Below are positions 8,701-16,008 of a stretch of 64,000 bases of DNA, one piece after another. A model generated the notes under the pieces. The model made no database searches. It was given only the letters and a program-made list of their open reading frames with translations, and was not told the origin of the DNA. Origin of the DNA: Clostridia bacterium (GTDB lineage: Bacteria; Bacillota; Clostridia; Christensenellales; Aristaeellaceae); the NCBI GenBank assembly GCA_017448975.1, contig JAFSKN010000040.1, positions 28,366 to 92,365 of the forward strand. Reading direction: 5' to 3'. Positions within the stretch are counted from its first letter, which is position 1, and each line of letters begins with the position of its first letter. The position numbers and the translations under genes are program-made.

Positions 8701-9100
8701 GGGGGAACGCTGGGGCTATCCGCCCCAGACCCCGACCAGGGAGATGATCTCCCTGGACCCTCACTTGCGGATATTACCTGACGCGGATAGAAGACAAGTT
8801 CCCGCTGCTGCTTGGAAGGAATGCTCAACTTGACAGCCTTGTGCTTTTGGCCCGGCCGCCTTTGGCGGCCATCCCGGATGCGAAGCATCCGGGGAAAGCC
8901 AGGGAATAATCCCCAGGAAAAAGCGAGCTTTTTCCCTGGGATTTTCCCGGCTTTCTTGGGCCAGAAGCCTTCAAACTATCGTATCCCCCAGCAACAGGCG
9001 GATGTTGTGTGTTTTTTCTATTCAAGTTGATTCGCCAGGATGGGTCCAGGGCCAAGCGGCCCTGGTTCGGGGGTTTAGGGGGCTGAAGAAGCCCCCTGCC
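8701..9100. repeat. Composite multi-hairpin intergenic element, copy 1
   Basis: The element fills the gap between dnaN and the DUF368 gene. The left end (8709-8760) has two hairpins: TGGGGCtatccGCCCCA and CCAGGGAGatgaTCTCCCTGG. The centre (8843-8968) is a clover-like palindrome: outer stem GCTTTTGGCCC / GGGCCAGAAGC enclosing GGCCGCCtttGGCGGCC, CCGGATGCgaaGCATCCGG and a long stem whose tip is AAAAAGCgagcTTTTT. The right end (9042-9098) mirrors the left end with GGGTCCAGGGcc hairpins and GGGGGCTgaagaAGCCCCC. No ORF is present. Confidence 0.85.
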
Positions 9101-9159
9101 TCGTATAGCTTAATGATTTATAGTGTTCTTGAATCACTTGATACAAAGAAAGGACTTTT

Positions 9160-10029
9160 ATGAAGAATCTGATCAACCAGTTATTGCGGGGCGTCGTGAT
9201 CGGCGTGGCGAACATCATTCCCGGGGTCTCCGGGGGCACCATGATGGTGAGCATGGGCATTTACGACACGCTGATCCACTGCATCACCCATCTGTTCAAG
9301 GAATTCAAAAAGAGCATCAAGACCCTGCTGCCTTATGCGGTGGGCATGCTGGTGGGCATCGTGGCCTTGGCCAGCGTGATCAATTGGGGGCTGGAAAACC
9401 ATCCCCTCCCCACCAACACCCTGTTCATCGGCCTGATTTTGGGAGGCCTGGGGCCGCTGCTGAAAAAGGTGGACACGAAAAAGATCAACGCCGCCGCCGT
9501 GGCCGCGTTCATCGCCCTGTTCGCCCTGATCATCTGGCTGGGTATTCAGCGCAAGGACAGCATCCAGAACGCCGAGAGCATTGACATGAACGTGCTGCAA
9601 ATGCTGATCATGGTGTTCATCGGCATGATCGCCTCCGCCACCATGATCATCCCCGGCGTTTCCGGCAGTCTGGTGCTGATGCTGCTGGGCTACTATAAGC
9701 CGGTGGTCAACGCCCTGTCCACCCTGAAAGACGGCCTCTTTTCCATGGACTTTTCCATCATGGGCCAGCCCGTGCTGATGCTGCTTCCCTTCCTGCTGGG
9801 CATCGTGCTGGGCATTTTCGGCGTCGCCAAGCTCATCGAATGGCTCACCGCCCATTATCCCACCCCCACCTACTGCGGCGTGCTGGGCCTGGTGGTGGCT
9901 TCCCCCATTTCTCTGCTGATCCAAACCGATATGTCCGGCGTTTCCGTCCTCACCGTTATTATCAGCATCGTTACCATGGCCGCAGGCTTTGCGGGCGCGT
10001 ACCTGCTGGCGAAGGGAAGCAAGGAGTAG
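9160..10029 (+). CDS. DUF368 membrane protein (PopT-type polyprenyl-phosphate transporter)
   Basis: This 289-residue polytopic membrane protein carries the DUF368 hallmark twice: ANIIPGVSGGTMMVSMGIY near residue 17 and ATMIIPGVSGSLVLMLLGYY near 160. The internal repeat of the PGVSG motif suggests two inverted halves. DUF368 proteins (PopT) have been shown in other bacteria to return undecaprenyl phosphate to the cytoplasmic face of the membrane for wall and polysaccharide synthesis. That role is inferred from the family. The sugar transferase at 403-1890 uses the same lipid. The ribosome binding site AAAGAAAGGAC precedes the ATG; the stop is TAG. Confidence 0.9.
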   Translation: MKNLINQLLRGVVIGVANIIPGVSGGTMMVSMGIYDTLIHCITHLFKEFKKSIKTLLPYAVGMLVGIVALASVINWGLENHPLPTNTLFIGLILGGLGPLLKKVDTKKINAAAVAAFIALFALIIWLGIQRKDSIQNAESIDMNVLQMLIMVFIGMIASATMIIPGVSGSLVLMLLGYYKPVVNALSTLKDGLFSMDFSIMGQPVLMLLPFLLGIVLGIFGVAKLIEWLTAHYPTPTYCGVLGLVVASPISLLIQTDMSGVSVLTVIISIVTMAAGFAGAYLLAKGSKE

Positions 10030-10412
10030 AACGTTGGGGGCTCTCCGCCCCCAAACCCCCGACCAAAGGTCTTCGACCTCTGGACTCCAATAAGGGAAAA
10101 AAATAGGTAGAACACAATAAACAGCTGTTGCATCAAGAAACAAAATGGACGATGTTGCACTTCTGGCCCGGCGGCTGAAAGCCGCCAACCCGGATGCGAA
10201 GCATCCGGGGAAAGCCGAGGAATAATCCCAGGGAAAGCTCGCTTTACCCTGGGATTTTCCCGGCTTTTATGGGCCGGATGTCCACTATATTTCATAACCT
10301 TTACACAATAGGCGGTGTTTGTTTGGTAGATCCAAACAAGTAAATTCGCCAGGAGCGGGGTCCAGGGGGATCATCCCCCTGGTCGGGGTCTGGGGCGGAG
10401 AGCCCCAGCGTT
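10030..10412. repeat. Composite multi-hairpin intergenic element, copy 2
   Basis: Left end 10033-10088 (GGGGGCtctccGCCCCC, then a GGTCTTCGACC hairpin), central palindrome 10161-10280 with GCGGCTgaaAGCCGC, CCGGATGCgaaGCATCCGG and the long stem with AAAGCTCGCTTT tip, right end 10357-10410 (CCAGGGGGatcatCCCCCTGG, then TGGGGCggagaGCCCCA). It fills the whole space between the DUF368 and DUF2974 genes. Confidence 0.85.
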
Positions 10413-10437
10413 ACCCTTATATTATGGAGGTAATTTC

Positions 10438-11616
10438 ATGGCTAACATCTTCGATTACCTTGCCTGGCGCAAGGACGTGCCTTTTTCTGTATCGCCTTTC
10501 AACGAGGTGGACGGGCTGGTGCTGTCGGAACTGATTTACGCGGATTTTTCCGGGTGCGTGGGTGAGAACGAGGAAAATGTGCCCCTGGCCGAGGTGCGGA
10601 ATCGCTTCTGGCAGCGCCACACCAAGGAAGAGATCATGGCGGATAAAAGCTTCACCGATATGGCGCCCTTTCTCATGGACGGCATGGTGGACGGCGCACG
10701 GTTTGCCGGTACGACGGTTTCCTGGTTTTACGACGTGTTGGACACTGCGGCGGACATTCAGTTGGCGGTAGCCACCTTCTGGCTGCCCGACGGCACGGCG
10801 TTCGTGGTGTTTCGGGGCACGGACAGCACCATCGTGGGCTGGAAGGAAGATTTCCTGCTGAGCTACCTGCCGGAAACGGAGGGCCAGCGCCGGGCGGCGG
10901 CGTACATCAACACGCATTTTGCGGAAAGGGACGAGCCCATTCGGGTGGGCGGCCATTCCAAGGGCGGCAATTTGGCGGTATACGCCGCCGTTTCCGCGTG
11001 CCCGGCGGTGCGGGACAGGATCATTGCTGTATACAATAACGACGGCCCCGGGTTCCTGGACACCTTCACCCAATCCGAAGCCTACCGGGAAATGCTGCCC
11101 CGCATCATCAGCATCGTGCCGGAGGAAAGCATGATCGGCACCCTGCTGTCCAATGAAGCGTACCAGCATGTGGTGAAAAGCAGCGCCAAGAGCATCATTC
11201 AGCACGACGGGTTTTCCTGGCAGGTGCTGGGCCCCCGGTTTGTGGAGGCGGACAAGCGCTCCGACGGCAGCTATCTCACCGAAACCACGCTGAAGGAATG
11301 GTTAGGCGGCATGAATGACGATGACCGGCGGCTGTTCGTGGGCACCCTGTTCGGCCTGCTGGAAGCCACCGGCGCGGAAACCATTCCGCAGATCAAGCAG
11401 GACATGGTGGGCGCGCTGAGCAACATGAAGAAAATGCTGGACAAGACGCCCAAAGAGGACCGGGACGCGGTGTGGGCCATTATCGCCAGGCTGCTGAAAA
11501 TGGGCGGGGAAAACGTGTGGCAGGAAGCGAAAAAGGGGCTGAACGCCGTGCTGGAATCCTTTGCCGCACGGGAAAAGGACAAAATATCCGCCGGAGAGCT
11601 GAAAGAGGAAAGTTGA
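10438..11616 (+). CDS. DUF2974 alpha/beta-hydrolase-like protein
   Basis: A 392-residue protein of the DUF2974 (Mbeg1-like) family, related to lipases. The oxyanion/strand region FVVFRGTDSTIVGWKEDF precedes the nucleophile elbow GHSKGGNLAVYAA (Ser at ~178), a GxSxGG serine-hydrolase motif. There is no signal peptide, so it is likely cytoplasmic. The C-terminal third is helical and low in recognisable motifs. Substrate unknown. TATGGAGG ahead of the ATG is a clear ribosome binding site. The stop codon TGA lies inside the heptad repeat that begins at 11611, so that repeat supplies the last codons. Confidence 0.8.
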   Translation: MANIFDYLAWRKDVPFSVSPFNEVDGLVLSELIYADFSGCVGENEENVPLAEVRNRFWQRHTKEEIMADKSFTDMAPFLMDGMVDGARFAGTTVSWFYDVLDTAADIQLAVATFWLPDGTAFVVFRGTDSTIVGWKEDFLLSYLPETEGQRRAAAYINTHFAERDEPIRVGGHSKGGNLAVYAAVSACPAVRDRIIAVYNNDGPGFLDTFTQSEAYREMLPRIISIVPEESMIGTLLSNEAYQHVVKSSAKSIIQHDGFSWQVLGPRFVEADKRSDGSYLTETTLKEWLGGMNDDDRRLFVGTLFGLLEATGAETIPQIKQDMVGALSNMKKMLDKTPKEDRDAVWAIIARLLKMGGENVWQEAKKGLNAVLESFAAREKDKISAGELKEES

Positions 11617-11707
11617 GAGTTGAGAGCGGAGAGTTGAGATTTATATAGTAGGGATATCCGAATTGCGTTTCATATAGACGATTTCATCTCAACGCTCAAC
11701 TCTCTCC
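11611..11707. repeat. Heptad-arm inverted repeat (GAGAGTT family, copy 2)
   Basis: The left arm is AGTTGAGAGTTGAGAGCGGA and GAGTTGAGAT; the right arm is ATCTCAACGCTCAACTCTC. The centre is TATATAGT...ATATAGAC. The arm overlaps the stop codon of the DUF2974 gene. Confidence 0.8.
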
Positions 11708-11723
11708 TGTAAAAACTCTTTCC

Positions 11724-11751
11724 TTGCAAAACCGGAAAAACCTGTTATAAT
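11724..11751 (+). promoter_or_regulatory. Sigma-A promoter for the pduL-like gene
   Basis: TTGCAA (11724-11729), 16 bp, TATAAT (11746-11751); the start codon follows at 11816. Confidence 0.75.
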
Positions 11752-11815
11752 AGTAAATGAAGCAATTATCGGTTGATTTGCCGATCATTTTTCAGAGGGA
11801 AAGAAGGAATAACAA

Positions 11816-12394
11816 ATGAGCCAGTTCATCGTGGAAACCTCCGCCCGTCATGTGCACGTGACCCAGGAAACGCTGGAGATCCTCTTCGGCGCGGGCCACA
11901 CCCTCAAACCCATCAAGGATCTGAGCCAGCCCGGACAGTTCGCCAGCGAAGAACAGGTGGACGTTGTCGGCCCCAAGAACACCATCAAGCGCGTTCGCAT
12001 CCTTGGGCCCGTGCGGCCTGAAAACCAGGTGGAGCTGGCGCTGACCGACGCCCGTTCCATCGGCGTGACCGCTCCCGTGCGCGAAAGCGGCGACGTGGCC
12101 GGTTCCGGCGCGTGCAAGCTGGTGGGCCCCTGCGGCGAAGTGGAACTGACCCAGGGCGTCATCGCCGCCAAGCGCCACATCCACATGACCCCCGCCGACG
12201 CCGAACAGTTCGGCGTGAAGGATAAGGACGTTGTTTCCGTTAAGATCATCCCCCCCGTCAAGGGCCGTGAACTGGTCTTCGGCGAAGTGGTCGTCCGCGT
12301 CAGCCCCAAGTTCTCCCTGGCCATGCACATCGATACCGACGAATCCAACGCCGCCTGCGCCGTCAACGGCACCATGGGCGAGATCGTCAAATAA
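11816..12394 (+). CDS. pduL: Phosphate propanoyltransferase, PduL type
   Basis: This 192-residue protein matches the PduL (PTAC) phosphotransacylase family, which interconverts acyl-CoA and acyl phosphate; propionyl and acetyl are the usual acyl groups. Two similar beta-barrel halves are visible, each with a zinc-binding histidine cluster: SARHVHVT near residue 9 and AAKRHIHMTPADA near 118. No N-terminal encapsulation peptide is evident, and no microcompartment shell genes are near, so it probably acts free in the cytosol. It could serve propionate or acetate formation alongside the carboxyltransferases at 55909-62310. It is a single-gene unit with its own promoter and terminator. Confidence 0.92.
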   Translation: MSQFIVETSARHVHVTQETLEILFGAGHTLKPIKDLSQPGQFASEEQVDVVGPKNTIKRVRILGPVRPENQVELALTDARSIGVTAPVRESGDVAGSGACKLVGPCGEVELTQGVIAAKRHIHMTPADAEQFGVKDKDVVSVKIIPPVKGRELVFGEVVVRVSPKFSLAMHIDTDESNAACAVNGTMGEIVK

Positions 12395-12411
12395 TCGCAT
12401 CCGTTCCCTGT

Positions 12412-12442
12412 CTGCCGCCCGTACCCCGGGCGGCAGTTTTTC
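12412..12442 (+). terminator. Terminator of the pduL-like gene
   Basis: Perfect stem CTGCCGCCCG (12412-12421) / CGGGCGGCAG (12427-12436) followed by TTTTTC. Confidence 0.88.
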
Positions 12443-12455
12443 AAAGGAAGGAAGG

Positions 12456-12482
12456 AAGAAGCCCCCTGCCTCGTATTGATTA
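12456..12482. repeat. Solo remnant of a composite-element right end
   Basis: GAAGAAGCCCCCTGCCTCGTAT matches the right border of composite element copy 1 (9085-9106), but no other part of the element is present. Confidence 0.55.
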
Positions 12483-12506
12483 ACCAGCTAATGAGGTAAA
12501 GTCAAC

Positions 12507-13892
12507 GTGGAGAAGACCAAAAAAGTCCAGCCCGGCTACGGCATCGTGGAGGGCGTGATCTGGCAGCAGCTGCTGATTTTTTTCTTTCCCATTCTGCTGG
12601 GCACGTTTTTCCAGCAGCTTTATAATACTGCCGACGCCATGATCGTGGGCAAATACGTGGGCAAGCAGGCGCTGGCGGCGGTGGGCGGCTCCACGGGCAA
12701 CCTGATCAACCTGATCGTGGGCTTTTTCGTGGGCCTGGCCTCCGGCGCGACGGTGATCATCTCCCAATTTTTCGGCGCGCGGCAGGAAAAAGAAGTTTCC
12801 CGCACGGTGCATACCGCCATCGCCCTGGCCGTGTGCATGGGCCTGGGGCTGACGGTGATCGGCTATTTTCTGTCGCCCACGTTCCTGCAATGGATGAACA
12901 CCCCGGAGGACGTGATGGAGCCCGCGGTGGCGTACATTCGCGTGTATTTCCTTGGCATGGTGCCCTCCCTGATTTACAATATCGGCTCCGGCATCCTGCG
13001 GGCGGTGGGCGATTCCCGGCGGCCCCTCTATTTCCTGATTGCCGCCTGCATGACCAATATCGTGCTGGACCTGCTGCTGGTGATCGGCGCGGACATGGGC
13101 GTGACCGGAGCGGCCCTGGCCACCATCCTCAGCCAGACGGTGAGCGCCGTGCTGGTGCTGGTGGTGCTGATGCGGTCCCATACGGCTTATCATCTGTCTC
13201 TGTCCAAAGTGCGCTTCCATGGCGATTTGCTGCGCCGGGTGGTGCAGATCGGCCTGCCCGCCGGGCTGCAATCGGTGATGTATTCCATTTCCAATGTGCT
13301 GATCCAGAGCTTTGTGAACAATTTCGGCACCGACGTGTCCGCCGCCTGGAGCGCCTGGGGCCGGCTGGACGGCCTGCAGTGGATGGTGCTGAACGCCTTC
13401 GGCATTTCCATCACCACTTTTGTGGGCCAGAACTTCGGGGCCATGAAGTTTGACCGGGTAAAGAAGGGCGTGAAGCAATGCCTGCTCATGGCCTTTGCCG
13501 CCGCCGCGTGCTGCTCCGGCATGCTCATGCTGTTCGGGCGGAGCCTTTACCACCTGTTCGCCAACGATGAAACCGTTATCGAAAAGGGCATGGAAATCCT
13601 GTGGCTCATCGCGCCCTATTACGTCACCTACACCTGCATCGAAATCCTGTCCGGCGCCATGCGCGGCGCGGGCGAGGCCCTGGCCCCCACTCTCATGACC
13701 CTGTTCGGCGTGTGCGCCCTGCGGCTGATCTGGCTGCTGGTCTTCGTCGCCCGTGACCCCACCATCCCCCGCACCATGTTCAGCTACCCCATGACCTGGA
13801 CGGTCACCTCCTGCCTGTTCATTATCTATTACTGGAAGGGCGGCTGGATGAAACGATGCCAGGAAAGGCTGATTACAAGGCTGGATAATTGA
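12507..13892 (+). CDS. MATE family efflux transporter
   Basis: A 461-residue, twelve-helix MATE transporter of normal length, with the N-terminal signature FPILLGTFFQQLYNTADAMI and the second-half equivalent IGLPAGLQSVMYSISNVLIQ. It starts at GTG 12507 with GAGG about 10 nt upstream. The C-terminus is WTVTSCLFIIYYWKGGWMKR plus eleven residues. A second, diverged copy of exactly this 3' end lies at 14557-14638, beyond the MazEF-like pair, so the toxin cassette sits at the stop codon of this gene. Substrate unknown. Confidence 0.92.
   Translation: MEKTKKVQPGYGIVEGVIWQQLLIFFFPILLGTFFQQLYNTADAMIVGKYVGKQALAAVGGSTGNLINLIVGFFVGLASGATVIISQFFGARQEKEVSRTVHTAIALAVCMGLGLTVIGYFLSPTFLQWMNTPEDVMEPAVAYIRVYFLGMVPSLIYNIGSGILRAVGDSRRPLYFLIAACMTNIVLDLLLVIGADMGVTGAALATILSQTVSAVLVLVVLMRSHTAYHLSLSKVRFHGDLLRRVVQIGLPAGLQSVMYSISNVLIQSFVNNFGTDVSAAWSAWGRLDGLQWMVLNAFGISITTFVGQNFGAMKFDRVKKGVKQCLLMAFAAAACCSGMLMLFGRSLYHLFANDETVIEKGMEILWLIAPYYVTYTCIEILSGAMRGAGEALAPTLMTLFGVCALRLIWLLVFVARDPTIPRTMFSYPMTWTVTSCLFIIYYWKGGWMKRCQERLITRLDN
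13798..13879 (+). repeat. Direct repeat A1: 3' end of the MATE gene
   Basis: These 82 bp (coding, end of the MATE gene) recur at 14557-14638 with 10 mismatches and no gaps. About half of the codon changes are synonymous. Confidence 0.9.
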
Positions 13893-13911
13893 AAGCGGGT
13901 GCTCTCATTGG

Positions 13912-13940
13912 TTGACAAAGGGCTACCCAATGTATATACT
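13912..13940 (+). promoter_or_regulatory. Consensus sigma-A promoter of the MazEF-like cassette
   Basis: TTGACA (13912-13917), 17 bp, TATACT (13935-13940). It begins only 20 bp after the MATE stop codon. Confidence 0.88.
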
Positions 13941-13963
13941 ATAGGAAAAAGGGGGAATTGCTC

Positions 13964-14209
13964 ATGACACAGGTTTTGATTCAGAAATGGGGGAACAGCC
14001 AGGGTGTCCGGCTGCCGAAAGTGGTTTTAAACGCCGCCAATCTGCGGGAAAATGACACGGTGGCCGTTTTTGTGGATAAAAACAGTATCATGCTCCGCAA
14101 GGTCGAGCCCCATCGGACGCTGGATGATCTTTTCGCCGGGTATGACGGGGATTATCGCCCCATCGAGTTCGACACCGGCGCGGACGTTGGATTGGAGGCG
14201 TTCGACTGA
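13964..14209 (+). CDS. MazE/AbrB-type antitoxin
   Basis: An 81-residue protein with a SpoVT-AbrB swapped-hairpin DNA-binding fold: QVLIQKWGNSQGVRLPKVVL followed by a short beta region, as in MazE antitoxins. The C-terminal tail (DDLFAGYDGDYRPIEFD) is acidic and would wrap around the toxin. ATG 13964 is preferred over the in-frame TTG at 13958 because GGGGG lies 8 nt upstream. The stop overlaps the toxin start (ATGA at 14206-14211), the usual translational coupling. It probably represses the promoter at 13912 together with the toxin. Confidence 0.9.
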   Translation: MTQVLIQKWGNSQGVRLPKVVLNAANLRENDTVAVFVDKNSIMLRKVEPHRTLDDLFAGYDGDYRPIEFDTGADVGLEAFD

Positions 14210-14547
14210 TGGCCGAATACCGTCCGCAGCAGGGCGATATCGTCATGCTGAATTTTACGCCCCAGGCCGGTCATGAACAGGCAGGACGACGGCCCGCCCT
14301 GGTAATCAGCAACGCCAGCTTTCACCGCTATACCGGGCTGGCGATTTTCTGTCCCATCACCAACCAAATCAAGAATTATCCCCTGCACGTCAAACTGGAC
14401 GGCAGAACCCGAATAACCGGTGAAATCCTGTGCGAGCATGTGAAATCCCTGGATTATAAGGCAAGACAAATCGCTTTTGTGGAAACGCTGCCGGAAGATT
14501 TGCTTTATGACGTGCTGGAGCGTGTGAGGATGTCGCTGGAATCCTAA
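14209..14547 (+). CDS. MazF/PemK-type endoribonuclease toxin
   Basis: This 112-residue protein has the CcdB/PemK barrel signature: QGDIVMLNFTPQAGHEQAGR, RPALVISNASFHRY, ITNQIKNYPLHVKL and ILCEHVKSLDYKARQIAFVE. It would cut mRNA at short sequence motifs when the MazE-like partner is degraded. It appears intact, with the conserved Arg in GRRPALV and Thr/Ser in PIT. Nine nucleotides after its stop begins the second copy of the MATE 3' end. Confidence 0.92.
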   Translation: MAEYRPQQGDIVMLNFTPQAGHEQAGRRPALVISNASFHRYTGLAIFCPITNQIKNYPLHVKLDGRTRITGEILCEHVKSLDYKARQIAFVETLPEDLLYDVLERVRMSLES

Positions 14548-14556
14548 GAGCACAGG

Positions 14557-14638
14557 GGACGGTCACTTCCTGCCTGTTCATTGTGTACTACTGGAAAGGC
14601 GGCTGAATGAAATGGTGCAAGGAAAGGCTGATTACGAG
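14557..14638 (+). pseudogene. Direct repeat A2: duplicated 3' end of a MATE gene behind the toxin cassette
   Basis: In the MATE frame it reads TVTSCLFIVYYWKGG, a TGA where copy A1 has TGG, then MKWCKERLIT. Relative to 13798-13879 there are 10 differences in 82 bp; five codon changes are synonymous, so the copy evolved as coding sequence before being left here without a 5' part. The remaining bases to 14820 show no gene apart from this fragment. Confidence 0.85.
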
Positions 14639-14820
14639 AAGGAGGGAGTGAAGACAGAGAATATATTTACGGTCGACGGGAAGGCGCAGACATAAGCATG
14701 AAAGTAACGCAGAACACAAGGATGCTTTCACACAAACCATCCCCATGAAAGCAAAATGGTTGAAGCTATCTATCTTCCGTACAGATGATGAATAAGATAT
14801 AAACACGAAGAGGTATTACG

Positions 14821-15342
14821 ATGAAAAAGCTGGTGTCATTACTACTTGCTCTGTCTCTGATTCTCTTGCCGATGATTGCATTGGCAGATTACGCATCTAT
14901 GACAGATGATGAACTGCAAACAGAATTGAATCAGATACGTGCAGAGATAGCAAAAAGAGTTTCTGTAAAAGAAGGAAAACAGGTTCTTGCAGAAGCTGAC
15001 GGAATAACAGTAACATTAAAGGGAGAACCCTCATGGGAGAAGAGCTATGATGGAACCCACTATATTGTGCTACAAGTTACTGTCGTTAATACCTCTAATG
15101 AGGCTGTTGGAGTAAGACAAGATGATGTATATCTAAATGGTTGGAAAGTCAGTTGCTCTTTCCAGACATCGTTGGACCCGGGTATGAAAACGAAGGATAA
15201 AATTACGATTTACAAAGTTGATGAAGATGCTGATTTAGAAAAGATTGAAGATTTGGAGGATATTAAGATAACCTTCTTAACTTTTGATGCGAAAACCTTC
15301 TGGACAAAAACAAAAAATATTACCACAACAATTACCTTTTGA
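14821..15342 (+). CDS. Secreted protein with DUF4352-like fold, low GC
   Basis: A 173-residue protein with a clear signal peptide (MKKLVSLLLALSLILLPMIALA) and a short helix (MTDDELQTELNQIRAEIAKR). A beta-rich domain follows whose pattern (VTVVNTSNEAVGVRQDDVYL, then DPGMKTKDKITIY) resembles DUF4352/immunoglobulin-like modules of Gram-positive surface proteins. The codon use is much richer in A/T than its neighbours, which suggests transfer. It lies directly behind the duplicated MATE fragment. Function unknown. Confidence 0.75.
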   Translation: MKKLVSLLLALSLILLPMIALADYASMTDDELQTELNQIRAEIAKRVSVKEGKQVLAEADGITVTLKGEPSWEKSYDGTHYIVLQVTVVNTSNEAVGVRQDDVYLNGWKVSCSFQTSLDPGMKTKDKITIYKVDEDADLEKIEDLEDIKITFLTFDAKTFWTKTKNITTTITF

Positions 15343-15456
15343 TTACTAATGGTCGGAAACTCGTGGAATGGTTTTGTAAAAAAAACATCCCCACGTTCTA
15401 TGTTGCTTTCCTGCTTTTGTCTGTGCTTCCTGCCGCTTGCATGAATGTCCTCTATA

Positions 15457-15485
15457 GAGCACGGGGGTCGGTTCTCCGTGTTCTT
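15457..15485. repeat. GAGCACRGGG hairpin
   Basis: GAGCACGGGGGTCGG / TTCTCCGTGTTC forms a hairpin. Related pieces occur at 14548 (GAGCACAGGGGACGG), 15970 (GAGCACAGGGCTGATTCT) and 52695-52725 (GCAGGGAACCGTTCCCTGTGC). It is followed at 15501-15530 by an AAGGCGG/CCGCTTTTT stem-loop that can end transcription. Confidence 0.5.
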
Positions 15486-15500
15486 TCCAAATCAAAGAAA

Positions 15501-15530
15501 AAGGCGGTTCTTGCCGCTTTTTCTTTGCGT
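15501..15530. terminator. Terminator-like stem-loop
   Basis: AAAAAGGCGGttcttgCCGCTTTTTCT, with T-run on the plus strand and A-run on the other side, can act in both directions. It lies about 160 bp behind the secreted-protein gene. Confidence 0.6.
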
Positions 15531-15629
15531 TTTTGTTTGATATGGCCCCGTTCATTCCATTGTATTTCTCTTTTCTCCGCGCTACACTTCTTTTGCGACC
15601 GTTTTCAGTCGCAGAAAGAAGGCCCTCCT

Positions 15630-15968
15630 ATGAGCAATACCATGGATTATAAGGGCTATACCGGCAGCGTGGAGTTTTCCCCGGAAGATCGCCTGCTTTT
15701 CGGCAAAGTCCTGGGCATTAAAGCCCTCATTTCCTATGAAGGAACATCCGCCGATGATCTGGTGGAAGGTTTTCAGGGCGCCGTGGACGATTATTTGGCC
15801 CTCTGCGCGGCCCAGGGCGTCGCGCCGGAAAAGCCCTACAAGGGCTCCTTTAACGTCCGCATTCCCCCGGAGCTGCATCGCCAGGCCGCCGTATTTGCCG
15901 ACGCGCACCACATTTCCCTGAACGAAACGGTGAAAAACGCCTTGACCGCCTATGTGTATTCCCATTGA
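15630..15968 (+). CDS. Orphan HicB-type antitoxin
   Basis: This 112-residue protein has the HicB layout: a degenerate RNase H-like N-terminus (YKGYTGSVEFSPEDRLLFGK, VLGIKALISYEGTSADDLVE) and a C-terminal ribbon-helix-helix/Arc-like segment (SFNVRIPPELHRQAAVFADA, then LNETVKNAL). HicB normally neutralises a ~60-residue HicA mRNA interferase; no HicA frame is present on either side. It may act as a lone regulator or be a relic. The start ATG at 15630 is the first in frame that begins with the conserved part. Confidence 0.8.
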   Translation: MSNTMDYKGYTGSVEFSPEDRLLFGKVLGIKALISYEGTSADDLVEGFQGAVDDYLALCAAQGVAPEKPYKGSFNVRIPPELHRQAAVFADAHHISLNETVKNALTAYVYSH

Positions 15969-16008
15969 AAGAGCACAGGGCTGATTCTCTGTATAAAGGA
16001 GGCCGTGT

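Noticed and set aside
8812-9055. Short ORFs within composite element 1
   Set aside because: Similar frames arise in each copy only because the palindromes are GC-rich; they are not conserved between copies.
13798-14638. Recent exact tandem duplication as the cause of the MATE 3' copy
   Set aside because: The copies differ at 10 of 82 positions, half of the codon changes silent, so they diverged as coding genes before they came together.
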